64,000 nt of DNA from LD21 sp964639725 (lineage in GTDB: Bacteria > Bacteroidota > Bacteroidia > Bacteroidales > VadinHA17): assembly GCA_964639725.1 (NCBI GenBank), contig CAZXFB010000021.1, forward strand, positions 14,245-78,244, in the 5' to 3' direction. Positions 1 through 9,355 of this stretch are shown in pieces. The position numbers and the translations under genes are program-made. The stretch's first letter is position 1. The number at the start of each line of letters is the position of its first letter. The notes under the pieces were generated by a model that was not told where the DNA came from, ran no database searches, and saw only the letters and a program-made list of their open reading frames with translations.

Positions 1-609
1 TCTCTGCCTGACAGAATAAAAAAAAATATCGGAGAGATTGAACCTGCCAGCTATGAAGATCTTAAAAAAATCAGTACTCTTAAAACTCCTCATAATGCCA
101 TAGCAGTTGTTGATATGATTGAGAAAAGTATGGATCAGGAGGATCTTTTCGCCGGATTGAGTATCGCTCTCGATTCTATCCAGGATCCCGGTAACATGGG
201 AACCATTATCAGGGCTGCCTCGTGGTTTGGGATTAAATATATTGTCTGCTCCGAAGAATGTGTTGATGTCTATAATCCAAAAGTCATACAGGCTACTATG
301 GGTGCTATCCTTAACGTCACTGTCTATTATATTGATCTTAAAAATTTTCTGGAAGAAGCTATTGTAAGATTAATTCCGGTATATGGTACTTTCCTTGAAG
401 GGGAATCTGTTTACAAAAATAAGCTTGGGAAGAGAGGTATTATTATTCTGGGGAATGAATCAAAAGGGATTTCAGGAGAACTGCTGCCCTACATAAAAGA
501 AAAAATAATGATCCCAAAATTTACTGACGCACTATATGGAGTTGAATCATTAAATGTAGGAATGGCAGCATCGGTTATTCTTTCGGAATTTGCAAGACGC
601 AGAACATAA
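1..609 (+). CDS. TrmH/SpoU-family RNA methyltransferase, 5'-truncated by window edge
   Basis: Transfers a methyl group from S-adenosylmethionine to a ribose 2'-OH in rRNA or tRNA (SPOUT superfamily). The frame is open from base 1, so the gene starts before the window; the first visible part (about 38 residues, with STLKTPHNAIAVV) looks like the end of the N-terminal substrate-binding domain, and the ATG at 115 is only internal. The SPOUT motifs are all visible: DSIQDPGNMGTIIRAA (motif 1), ILGNESKGIS (motif 2) and ESLNVGMAASVILSE (motif 3), which together form the knotted SAM site. The stop is at the start of a convergent gene. Which RNA position is modified cannot be read from the sequence. 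Confidence 0.9.
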   Translation, partial: SLPDRIKKNIGEIEPASYEDLKKISTLKTPHNAIAVVDMIEKSMDQEDLFAGLSIALDSIQDPGNMGTIIRAASWFGIKYIVCSEECVDVYNPKVIQATMGAILNVTVYYIDLKNFLEEAIVRLIPVYGTFLEGESVYKNKLGKRGIIILGNESKGISGELLPYIKEKIMIPKFTDALYGVESLNVGMAASVILSEFARRRT

Positions 610-2163
610 TTATAATAGTTTTTTTGCAATTGACTCTGCTGCCCTGATACCGTCAACAGCCGAGGAGACAATACCCCCGGCATAACCTGAACCTTCACCA
701 CAGGGATATAATCCTGATATTCTCACATGTTCAGAGGTTTCAGGATTTCGTGGTAATCTGAGAGGCGATGAAGTACGCGATTCAACTCCCAGTACAACAG
801 CCTCATTTGTAAAGTACCCGTTCATCAGTGATCCGAACATTCTGAAACCGTCTCTGAGCCGTCTCCCGATGGATTTTGGCAACCAGCTGTGAAGTGGAGA
901 AGAAGTAACTCCCGGGAAATATGATACCACCGGCAATGATGCAGAGGTCACCCCTGAAACAAAATCAGTTAATCTTTGCGCAGGAGCTTGTTGCGTGTGG
1001 CCACCGTTTTTCCAGGCTTCCCTTTCCATCTCTTTCTGGAATTCCAGGCCGGCTAGCTCATTTGATGCACTATATTTAATCAGATCCTCCGGTTTTATTT
1101 CAACAACAATTCCTGAATTTGCATATGGTGAGTTTCTACCGGAGGGGGACATTCCATTAACGACAACTTCCTCCTGGGAAGTTGCCGAAGGTACTATAAA
1201 TCCCCCCGGACACATACAAAAAGAGTAGACCCCTCTCCCATCCACCTGCCTGGCAAAACTATATGATGCAGCAGGCAGAAATTTGCCTCTCGGATTACCA
1301 TGATACTGGATTTTGTCAATCAGTTCCTGAGGATGTTCAACCCTTACCCCCAGTGCAAAAGGTTTACTTTCAAGAAGCACTCCTCTTATCTTACATATCT
1401 CGTAAATATCGCGGGCAGAATGACCGGTGGCAAGTATTAAATTTGGAGATAGAAATCTGGAATTTCCTAAAGTAATAACTCCCTTTACCTGATTTTCTTT
1501 AATGATTAGGTCAGTCACTTTAGTTTCAAGCATAAACATACCCCCTGCTTCAAGTATACTTTTCCTTATATTGGAAATTATCTGAGGTAGTTTATCAGTT
1601 CCCAGATGAGGGTGTGCTTCATACAAAATATTCTCACTTGCTCCATGAAGGCAAAGTAATTCAAGAACCCGGGAATTGTCTCCTCTCTTTTTTGAACGCG
1701 TATATAGCTTCCCATCAGAAAACGTACCTGCTCCGCCTTCACCAAAACAATAATTACTCTCCGGGTTAACAAAATTTTCCCGGCTGATCTTTGCAATATC
1801 CTTTTTGCGGGAGGAGACATCCTTCCCTCTCTCAATTATTACAGGTCTGATTCCAAGTTCAATTAGTCTTAAAGCTGCAAACAGACCGGCAGGTCCGGCT
1901 CCAACAATTATCACTTCCTGCTTCAGGCTCACATCTTTAATATCAAATGGCATAAATACCGGTGAAACTGCATCCTCACCATAAAAAACATCAACAGTCA
2001 GATTTACCCTGATGTTTTTCTTCCGGGCGTCAACCGACCGTTTAATAATCCTAAGTGAGGTAATATCTTCTGCAACTATACCTGATAATGTACCAGCTAT
2101 TTTCCTGACATATGAATCATCTGCTGCAGCTTCCGGAGAAAGATTGATCTGAACCTGTTTCAT
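610..2163 (-). CDS. FAD-dependent oxidoreductase, COG2509 type
   Basis: A cytosolic flavoprotein of 517 residues. The FAD-binding Rossmann motif VGAGPAGLFAALRLIELG lies near residue 87, followed by an acidic strand end (IIERGKDV). The C-terminal YPCGEGSGYAGGIVSSAVDG is the second flavin-contacting motif typical of this uncharacterised dehydrogenase family. Residues 1-75 form a small N-terminal domain usual for the family. The length fits the family and the ATG start is unopposed. Substrate unknown. It lies tail-to-tail with the methyltransferase without any spacer. Confidence 0.85.
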   Translation of the reverse strand: MKQVQINLSPEAAADDSYVRKIAGTLSGIVAEDITSLRIIKRSVDARKKNIRVNLTVDVFYGEDAVSPVFMPFDIKDVSLKQEVIIVGAGPAGLFAALRLIELGIRPVIIERGKDVSSRKKDIAKISRENFVNPESNYCFGEGGAGTFSDGKLYTRSKKRGDNSRVLELLCLHGASENILYEAHPHLGTDKLPQIISNIRKSILEAGGMFMLETKVTDLIIKENQVKGVITLGNSRFLSPNLILATGHSARDIYEICKIRGVLLESKPFALGVRVEHPQELIDKIQYHGNPRGKFLPAASYSFARQVDGRGVYSFCMCPGGFIVPSATSQEEVVVNGMSPSGRNSPYANSGIVVEIKPEDLIKYSASNELAGLEFQKEMEREAWKNGGHTQQAPAQRLTDFVSGVTSASLPVVSYFPGVTSSPLHSWLPKSIGRRLRDGFRMFGSLMNGYFTNEAVVLGVESRTSSPLRLPRNPETSEHVRISGLYPCGEGSGYAGGIVSSAVDGIRAAESIAKKLL

Positions 2164-2286
2164 CCCTGTATAATATATGCTGCCAGATTGTGAATAACCT
2201 GGTTGTTTGAAGACAAAAATTTCTTAACGTGTTTCTAATCTGATATTATATGTTAATTCTGCAAACAGATGCCGGGACCATACAAT

Positions 2287-3069
2287 CTATTCAAAATGAA
2301 AAGCAAGTACCCATATCTGTGACTTCATCTTTTCAATAGCATTACGATATCCGGTAAAGCCCTGAACTGCTTCCTCTACAATTATATCTCTAATCCCATT
2401 CGACATCTTAATCTCAACAGAGAGCTTAAAGTAAGTGAGATAAAAATCGAGACCTGCTCCCATTTCATAATAAAGGTCCGGGCGTTTGATCCTGATATAA
2501 ACAGGCTTTTCATCATCGAATTCTTTTTTACCGGCTAGATCATACCGGTAATTTAAACCCCCTATAATATATGGACGGACGTTATTAAGTCTTTCCCCTT
2601 TGTATTTTAATAATAATGGGAACTCAAGATATGATGACTCCAGCTTTTGCGGAACAAGTACAGGAACTTTGTTTTTGTAATAGGATACTATTCTCTGTCC
2701 GAATGATACTCCCGGCAGGAATCTTACATCAAAATATTTTCCGGGTCTGTAATCGGTAACAATCTGGATGTTTATACCTGGATTAAGATGACTTACTTCA
2801 GGATATAGGGAATCAGTTTTAAGATATGTCTGTGAAGGAGTTATGTTAAAATCCATTGAATTAAATCCCAGGCTGAATCCAAAATGCAGTATTTTTTCAT
2901 CATACCATGATTCATTCTTAGGTTTCTGTTTCTGCCCTGATGATATGTGGCTGATTAAAAGCAGACAGAAAAATGTAATTATATGCAGACTTCTTTTTTT
3001 CAAATTCCTGGATTTGTAATTCCGGCTACAAGGTAATAAACTGGATTGAATAATGAATATTGCATACAT
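2287..3069 (-). CDS. porT: PorT/SprT-like outer membrane protein of the type IX secretion system
   Basis: A predicted outer-membrane beta-barrel of about 240 mature residues. After a hydrophobic signal segment (HIITFFCLLLISHISSGQ) the chain shows alternating barrel-type strands (FGFSLGFNSMDF, YLEFPLLLKYKG, RPYIIGGLNYRYDL) and ends in Phe-Glu after an aromatic strand. PorT in Porphyromonas and SprT in Flavobacterium are small barrels needed for T9SS secretion, and this gene commonly lies beside ubiE in Bacteroidota, as here. The ATG overlaps the ubiE stop by one base (TAATG), suggesting translational coupling; a TTG 22 codons later, directly before the signal peptide, is an alternative start. 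The call rests on barrel pattern plus neighbourhood. Confidence 0.7.
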   Translation of the reverse strand: MYAIFIIQSSLLPCSRNYKSRNLKKRSLHIITFFCLLLISHISSGQKQKPKNESWYDEKILHFGFSLGFNSMDFNITPSQTYLKTDSLYPEVSHLNPGINIQIVTDYRPGKYFDVRFLPGVSFGQRIVSYYKNKVPVLVPQKLESSYLEFPLLLKYKGERLNNVRPYIIGGLNYRYDLAGKKEFDDEKPVYIRIKRPDLYYEMGAGLDFYLTYFKLSVEIKMSNGIRDIIVEEAVQGFTGYRNAIEKMKSQIWVLAFHFE

Positions 3070-3848
3070 TATTTGATTCCTGAATAAATACTTGCAATAC
3101 CTCCTGTTAGTTTTAGCTGCCTTATTCCTGAAAAGCCTGAGAGTTCCATTAATGCAACGAATGCTTCATTATCAGGAAATCTCATTACAGTATCGGGCAA
3201 GTATCTGTAGGCTCTCTTATTCTGTGAAAAGAGATGACCAAAAAATGGAAGAATATTAATAAAGTAAAAATTATATATATGTCTGAAAGGAAATCCTGCA
3301 GGCTTTGAGAACTCCAGAACCATGATCATACCTCCCGGGGAAAGTACCCTTTTCATTTCAGAAAGCCCTTTCACCGGATCGGAGAAATTTCTGACACCAA
3401 AGGCTACCATTGCTACATCAAAACTATTATCAGGAAATGCGATATTCTCAGAATCCCCCAATAATAATTCAACTTTTCCTTCCAACCCTTTTTTAATGAT
3501 TTTTTTTCGTCCTTTTTCAAGCATCTTAAGAGAAATGTCTATCCCGGTTACTTTTTCAGGATTGATTTTCATTGCTGCAATAGCAAGATCACCTGTCCCT
3601 GTTGCAACATCAATAATTCTTGGGTGCTTCACAGAATATGAAATAATTTTTATTGCCTTTCTTCTCCAGTAATGGTCTATTCCCAATGATAAAAAATGAT
3701 TAAGGAAATCATAGCTCCCTGCAATAGAATCAAACATCTCTTTAACAACCTCTTTTCGTTCTGTCACTGATTTGTATATGGATTGATTTAACAATACTAC
3801 AACAAGGATGCAAAGATAGATACATTTATTTGTAAAACTTCCTGACAT
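3069..3848 (-). CDS. ubiE: Demethylmenaquinone/ubiquinone C-methyltransferase
   Basis: SAM-dependent methyltransferase catalysing the last carbon methylation of menaquinone synthesis (MenG). The family start KEMFDSIAGSYDFLNHFLSLG is followed by the SAM-binding loop DVATGTGDLAIAA, then GIDISLKML and the late motif RVLSPGGMIMVLEFSKP. The first 25-30 codons encode a hydrophobic stretch that does not match the family, so the true start is probably nearer the VTERKEVVKEMF segment, for instance a TTG about 21 codons in. Co-transcribed with and overlapping porT. Menaquinone production agrees with the respiratory genes seen elsewhere in the window. Confidence 0.9.
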   Translation of the reverse strand: MSGSFTNKCIYLCILVVVLLNQSIYKSVTERKEVVKEMFDSIAGSYDFLNHFLSLGIDHYWRRKAIKIISYSVKHPRIIDVATGTGDLAIAAMKINPEKVTGIDISLKMLEKGRKKIIKKGLEGKVELLLGDSENIAFPDNSFDVAMVAFGVRNFSDPVKGLSEMKRVLSPGGMIMVLEFSKPAGFPFRHIYNFYFINILPFFGHLFSQNKRAYRYLPDTVMRFPDNEAFVALMELSGFSGIRQLKLTGGIASIYSGIK

Positions 3849-4012
3849 TATAGTTCAGGCCAACATTAGTCTAATTAATACTGGTCGTATTACCATCTCA
3901 AGCAAGAATTTTTTCAGTAATATATATGGCATCTGTCACATTACAACAATTAGATTTCGCTGAACATTGTCTTATTTATTTATACTTTTACGAATTAAAA
4001 TATTGCGGCAAT

Positions 4013-4771
4013 ATGAACAAAATAATTATGATTACCGGTGCCACATCAGGATTTGGTAAAGCAACAGCCCTGAAATTTGGAAAGAACGGATATGATATTA
4101 TTATAACAGGTCGACGAAAAGAGCGACTTGATGACCTTAAAAAGGAGCTTATCTCAACTGGATGTGATGTGCTGGCATTGCATTTCGATGTGAGGAACAG
4201 GGATGAAGTAGCATCCATAATTGCTGATCTTCCTTCTGAATGGAAGAATATTGATGTACTTGTAAATAATGCTGGTCTTGCAGTGGGGTTGGATCACATT
4301 AACACAGGGAATATTGACGATTGGGACAGAATGATAGATACCAATATAAAAGGACTGCTATATGTTACAAGGGCTGTAACTCCGTTAATGGTTGAAAGAA
4401 ATTCGGGCCATATTTTTAATATATCATCCATAGCAGGAAAAGAAGAATATGAGTCTGGAAATGTATATTGTGCTTCAAAACATGCTGTTGATTCACTTTC
4501 GAAATCAATGAGAATAGACCTGCTTAAAAACAATATAAAAGTGACAAATATAGCTCCCGGGATGGCTGAAACAGAATTTTCAAATGTCAGATTTAAAGGT
4601 GACAATGAAAGAGCTGATTCAGTATATAAAGGTATTGATGCTCTGACTGGGGATGATATTGCAGAAGTAATATTATATTGTGTTAACCTGCCTGCACATG
4701 TATGCATTAATGACCTCGTAATCACTCCAACTCAACAGGCCGGGGTGAATCATAACTACAGAAGGACCTGA
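4013..4771 (+). CDS. Short-chain dehydrogenase/reductase, YdfG-like
   Basis: A classical SDR that binds NAD(P) and oxidises or reduces an alcohol/carbonyl group; YdfG-type members act on 3-hydroxy acids such as serine. Visible: the nucleotide motif TGATSGFGKATA near the N-terminus, NNAGLAVG in the middle, and the catalytic Ser (ISSIAG) with YCASK (Tyr-x-x-x-Lys). The basic RRKER after the second strand favours NADPH. I chose the ATG at 4013 because it directly precedes the first beta strand; an upstream in-frame ATG at 3926 would add 29 unmatched residues. Transcribed divergently from ubiE. Confidence 0.88.
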   Translation: MNKIIMITGATSGFGKATALKFGKNGYDIIITGRRKERLDDLKKELISTGCDVLALHFDVRNRDEVASIIADLPSEWKNIDVLVNNAGLAVGLDHINTGNIDDWDRMIDTNIKGLLYVTRAVTPLMVERNSGHIFNISSIAGKEEYESGNVYCASKHAVDSLSKSMRIDLLKNNIKVTNIAPGMAETEFSNVRFKGDNERADSVYKGIDALTGDDIAEVILYCVNLPAHVCINDLVITPTQQAGVNHNYRRT

Positions 4772-4841
4772 TAACAGGTTCTCCACAAGAGATTATAGTA
4801 TGATATAAAAAATTACGATTAGAAACTCTAAAAACGTTAAC

Positions 4842-7800
4842 ATGAAAAAGAATTACGGATTTTTGTTTTTACTGATCATCTTTATTTCCTTTTTTCCGAC
4901 TAATTCCTCCGGGATAAACACAAATGATACAAGGATGCTTTCCCAGCCGGCAATCAGTGCCCGGAATATTGCTTTCATATATTCCGAGGATCTGTGGATC
5001 ACCAATCATGATGGATCAAATCCCCGTAGACTAACTATCGATGAAGGCATCGAATCAGATCCCTGCTTCTCACCCGACGGGACATTGATTGCATTCAGCG
5101 CCCAGTATGATGGAAATACTGATCTCTTTGTTATTCCGGTTGAAGGTGGTATACCTACAAGACTTACCTGGCATCCAGGTGCTGATCTGGCAAGAGGATT
5201 TACCCAGGACGGAAAAAACGTCCTGTTTGCTTCTCAGGCTTCTGTTTTCTCGAACAGGTATTTTCAGCTTTACACAGTAGGTTTAAACGGAGGATTTCCC
5301 GTAAAACTTGAGATCCCGAATGCATGGACAGCAACATATTCTCCTGATGGTAGATATATGGCCTATACTCCGCTTTTACCACAATATCAACAATGGAAAA
5401 ACTACAGGGGAGGCACTATTTCAAATATATGGATCTACTCATTTGCCGATCATTCTGTTATTAAAGTACCTCAGCCTCAGGGCGGTTGTAATGACGCTGA
5501 TCCAATGTGGCTTTCAGGTAAAATATTCTTTACAAGTGACAGAAACGGAGAGTTTAATCTATTTTCTTTTGATCAGGTATCCAAAGAAGTAAAGCAGTTA
5601 ACCTCCTTTAACGATTTTCCGATTATCAAAGCCTCAAGCGGAAATGGGAAAATCATTTTTGAAAACGAGGGATATCTGCATACATATGATATTGCTTCAG
5701 GTAACCGGCAGAAATTAACAATTGGTATTGCAGCTGACCTGCTGGAGCTGCGTCCCCGTTACGTTCAGGGTACAAACTATATCCGTTGGATTGAAATCTC
5801 CCCGACCGGATCCAGAGTGGCGTTTGATTTCCGAGGAGAAATTATAACCCTGCCTGCAGAAAAAGGTGATCCCAGGAATATAAGCCAAACTGCTTCAGCG
5901 CATGAGAAGTATCCTTCGTGGTCACCTGATGGTAAATACATTGCATATTTCTCTGATGAATCCGGGGAATATACTTTGCATATTAAACCACAGGACGGAA
6001 AAGGGGACCCTCGATCATTCAAACTTAATGGCACCGGTTTTTATGCATATCCTGAATGGTCTCCCGACAGCAGAAAGATAGCATATGTTGATAATGGGAG
6101 AAATCTTTATATTATTGATATTGAAACAAGTACCATTAAGATTATTGATTCTGACGAAATATATTTTCCTGGAGTGTTCAGAAAAATTTTTGGTGACTGG
6201 TCTTCCGACTCAAAATGGATACTCTATACTAAACTGGTCAGGACAAACTTCAGGATAGTTTACCTCTATTCTATTGAACAGCAAAAATCATTTGCTGTTA
6301 CCGATGGTATGAGTGATGCCTCAGATCCTCATTTCGATCCAAATGGAGAGAATATATATTTCTTTGCCTCAACTGATGCTGGTCCGGTTGTTAACTGGTT
6401 CGACCTGTCAAACCAGGATATGAGAATGACAAGTTCAATTTATCTTGCAACATTACGCAAAGATATAATATCGCCTTTTGCAAAAGAGAGTGATGAAGAG
6501 AGCGCCAAACAGGAAAAAAGTGAGCCTGAAAAACCGGTAGAAAAGAATAAAAAAGAGGTAAAAACTAATCCCCCTGCACAGGAAAAACCTATTGTATTGA
6601 AGATTGAACCGGATGGAATAACCGACAGGATTATAAACTTACCTGTCAAGGCAGGTAACTACTCTGATCTTGACGTTGGGGCTACAGGCGAAATTCTATA
6701 TATAATAAGGCCATCAGAACCTTCAGTGTCGTCAGTATTACACAAGTATGATCTGAAGGAAAGAAAAGACAGTGAAGTAATGGAACTCGACAACTATGTA
6801 GTTTCGTCCGACAGGAAAAAGATGTTATATAATAAGGGACAGGTCTTTGGAATAACTGCAACAGGCAAAAAACCTGAAGCCGGAAAGGGGATCTTAAATA
6901 CTTCTGCCATATCAGTTAAGATCGATCCTGTTGCTGAATGGCCTGAGATTTTTAATGAAGCATGGAGAGTAAACCGTGATTATTTCTATGACCCCGGGAT
7001 GCATGGTGTCGACTGGAATGCAATGAAAATCAAATACTCGAAGTTCCTTCCCGACCTTGCATGCAGAAGTGACCTTAACAGGGTTATTCAATGGATGTGC
7101 AGTGAACTGGGTGTTGGCCACCATCGCATTTCATCAGGAGGAGACCGTCTTAACACTGCTACTGTTGTTGCAGGAGGATTACTGGGGGCAGACTATAAGA
7201 TATCATTAAACAGGTACCAGATTTCCAAAATTTATGGAGGGCTCAACTGGAATCCTGATCTGAGATCCCCATTAACTGAACCTGGATTGAATATTAAGCA
7301 GGGAGACTATATTCTTGCAGTAAATGGCAATGATGTTACAGCTGATAAAAGCATTTTCAGTTTCTTTGAGAACACAAGCGGGAAGATTGTTGAACTTACA
7401 ATTAATGATAAAGCTGACTATACCGGATCAAGGATTGTAAAAGTCGTGCCGGTCAGCAATGAGTATACACTTAGAAACAGGGATTGGGTTGAAGGTAATC
7501 TGAAAAAAGTTACTGAAGCAACAAACGGTCAGGTTGCATATGTTTATGTTCCAAACACATCATCAGCTGGACATGAATATTTTAAAAGATATTTCTTCCC
7601 CCAGGCCAACAGGAAAGCCATAATAGTTGATGAGAGATTTAATGGCGGTGGTTCTCTTGCCGACTACTATATCGACATACTTCAACGGCCACTGCAGGCA
7701 TACTGGAATCTGAGATACGGATTGGATCTCAAATCACCAAACGCCTCAATACAGGGACCAAAAGTTATGATTATTGACGAAACAGCGGGTTCAGGTGGTG

Positions 7801-8132
7801 ATATGCTGCCATGGATGTTCAGGAAGTACAGGGTTGGAACACTTGTTGGAAAGCGTACCTGGGGCGGGCTTGTTGGAATACTTGGTTTTCCGGAATTCAT
7901 TGATGGGGGATCAGTTACGGCTCCAAACCTTGCCATCTGGACCAAAGATGGATTTGTAGTTGAAAATGAAGGGGTTGCTCCTGACATTGAAGTTGAGCAA
8001 TGGCCGGCAGATGTTATCAACGGAAAAGATCCACAACTGGAGAAAGCTATCGAAGTGGCGTTGAAGGAACTGGCCAAGAATCCTCCGGAAGAACCTGTCA
8101 GACCACCCTATCCTGCTAAAATGAAGAAGTAA
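4842..8132 (+). CDS. Tricorn-type S41 protease with TolB-like propeller
   Basis: A secreted peptidase of 1096 residues with an N-terminal signal peptide (FLFLLIIFISFFPTNSSG). Residues ~35-540 form WD40/TolB-like propeller blades (SPDGKYIAYFSDESG, WSPDSRKIAYVDNG). A charged linker (~545-585) rich in Lys, Glu and Pro follows, then a core with PDZ-like segment and C-terminal S41 domain. The catalytic Ser is probably Ser984 in TAGSGGDM, and His760/His761 in GVGHHRIS fits the His of tricorn protease; NEGVAPDIEVE is the usual C-terminal motif. Tricorn homologues with a signal peptide are common in Bacteroidota and probably degrade peptides in the periplasm. Full length for the family. Confidence 0.92.
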   Translation: MKKNYGFLFLLIIFISFFPTNSSGINTNDTRMLSQPAISARNIAFIYSEDLWITNHDGSNPRRLTIDEGIESDPCFSPDGTLIAFSAQYDGNTDLFVIPVEGGIPTRLTWHPGADLARGFTQDGKNVLFASQASVFSNRYFQLYTVGLNGGFPVKLEIPNAWTATYSPDGRYMAYTPLLPQYQQWKNYRGGTISNIWIYSFADHSVIKVPQPQGGCNDADPMWLSGKIFFTSDRNGEFNLFSFDQVSKEVKQLTSFNDFPIIKASSGNGKIIFENEGYLHTYDIASGNRQKLTIGIAADLLELRPRYVQGTNYIRWIEISPTGSRVAFDFRGEIITLPAEKGDPRNISQTASAHEKYPSWSPDGKYIAYFSDESGEYTLHIKPQDGKGDPRSFKLNGTGFYAYPEWSPDSRKIAYVDNGRNLYIIDIETSTIKIIDSDEIYFPGVFRKIFGDWSSDSKWILYTKLVRTNFRIVYLYSIEQQKSFAVTDGMSDASDPHFDPNGENIYFFASTDAGPVVNWFDLSNQDMRMTSSIYLATLRKDIISPFAKESDEESAKQEKSEPEKPVEKNKKEVKTNPPAQEKPIVLKIEPDGITDRIINLPVKAGNYSDLDVGATGEILYIIRPSEPSVSSVLHKYDLKERKDSEVMELDNYVVSSDRKKMLYNKGQVFGITATGKKPEAGKGILNTSAISVKIDPVAEWPEIFNEAWRVNRDYFYDPGMHGVDWNAMKIKYSKFLPDLACRSDLNRVIQWMCSELGVGHHRISSGGDRLNTATVVAGGLLGADYKISLNRYQISKIYGGLNWNPDLRSPLTEPGLNIKQGDYILAVNGNDVTADKSIFSFFENTSGKIVELTINDKADYTGSRIVKVVPVSNEYTLRNRDWVEGNLKKVTEATNGQVAYVYVPNTSSAGHEYFKRYFFPQANRKAIIVDERFNGGGSLADYYIDILQRPLQAYWNLRYGLDLKSPNASIQGPKVMIIDETAGSGGDMLPWMFRKYRVGTLVGKRTWGGLVGILGFPEFIDGGSVTAPNLAIWTKDGFVVENEGVAPDIEVEQWPADVINGKDPQLEKAIEVALKELAKNPPEEPVRPPYPAKMKK

Positions 8133-8238
8133 CATACTAAGTATGAAAGTTTAAAAATTGAAGAGATTGAATTAATACCGGTTGCAGGTAACATGTTTAT
8201 AACTGCCTTAATTATTAATAGACTAATCACTAAAAAAA

Positions 8239-9309
8239 ATGTACGAATACGCCTATCTTTTTGAGTTTACAAAAAGCCTCTTCATGAAAATGGGATGCAG
8301 TGAGAATGATTCAATAATCATTGCTGATGTCTTCATGGCAGCCGAAATGAGAGGTCATCCATCACATGGAATGATAAGGATAAAGGACTATTATGAATTA
8401 TGGAGATCAGGCAGGATCAATACAGCCCCAAAAGTTCGAGTAATACATGAATCACCCAGTACTGCAGTAGTTGATGGAGATAATGCAGTTGGCATGGTTG
8501 CAGCCCGCCGATCAATGGAGATTGCAATTGAAAAGGCTAAAAATGCAGGTACTGGATGGGTTGCTTCAAAAAACTCCAACCATTTCGGTATTGCCGGTTA
8601 TTACGCAATGATGGCACTTGAATATGATATGATCGGGATCTGCCTGACAAATGCCAATCCTCTGGTGGCACCAACATTCTCCATTAGCAGGATGATGGGT
8701 ACCAACCCGATTGCAGTTGCCATTCCGGCAATGAAACAGCCTCCATTTGTTGCCGATTTTGCGACAACTCCTGTTGCGAGGGGTAAACTGGCGGTGGCAG
8801 AGAAAAAAGGTGAAAAAGTTCCTTTTGGATTTGTGCAGGACAAATCAGGATTACCTTCCGATGATCCGACTATACTCAAATCAGGAGGATCAATGCTTAC
8901 TCTTGGTGGAGACCGTATACATGGAAGTCATAAAGGTTATTGCCTTTCTGCAATTGTAGATATCTTTTCAGCAGTTTTCAGCGGAGCCAATTTCGGGCCA
9001 TTTGTTCCTCCAAGTGTTGCTTATCTTCCGGTTCTGGATAAAAAGGTAGGTGAAGGGACCGGTCATTTCTTCGGAGCAATGAGAATTGATGCTTTTCAAC
9101 CGGCCGGGGAATTCAAAACAAAGATGGACCTTTGGATAGAAACCTTCCGTTCTGCCCAACCTGCTACTGGTGAGGAAAGAATACTAATTCCCGGAGATCC
9201 GGAAAGAGAGGCTGAAATCAGGCATTGGAAGGATGGAATAATGCTTGTACCTGCAATAAAGAATGATCTGGTTTCAATTGCCGGAGAGTTAGAAATTGAA
9301 TTCAGGTAA
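8239..9309 (+). CDS. Ldh-family (malate/L-lactate/ureidoglycolate-type) dehydrogenase
   Basis: NAD(P)-dependent 2-hydroxyacid dehydrogenase of the LDH2/MDH2 fold (COG2055), unrelated to classical LDH. Signature segments: MRGHPSHGMIRI near residue 40, the catalytic-region SNHFGIAGYYAMMA near residue 117, and TNANPLVAP followed by GTNPIAVAIP and PFVADFATT. The length of 356 residues matches the family. Members act on malate, lactate, ureidoglycolate, sulfolactate or 2,3-diketo-L-gulonate, so the substrate is not fixed by sequence alone. It has its own spacer from the protease upstream and ends convergent to the PHP gene. Confidence 0.88.
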   Translation: MYEYAYLFEFTKSLFMKMGCSENDSIIIADVFMAAEMRGHPSHGMIRIKDYYELWRSGRINTAPKVRVIHESPSTAVVDGDNAVGMVAARRSMEIAIEKAKNAGTGWVASKNSNHFGIAGYYAMMALEYDMIGICLTNANPLVAPTFSISRMMGTNPIAVAIPAMKQPPFVADFATTPVARGKLAVAEKKGEKVPFGFVQDKSGLPSDDPTILKSGGSMLTLGGDRIHGSHKGYCLSAIVDIFSAVFSGANFGPFVPPSVAYLPVLDKKVGEGTGHFFGAMRIDAFQPAGEFKTKMDLWIETFRSAQPATGEERILIPGDPEREAEIRHWKDGIMLVPAIKNDLVSIAGELEIEFR

Positions 9310-9355
9310 GAGTCTGATTATAACGACCTCATAAGATTGAAAAAACGGAATGGAG

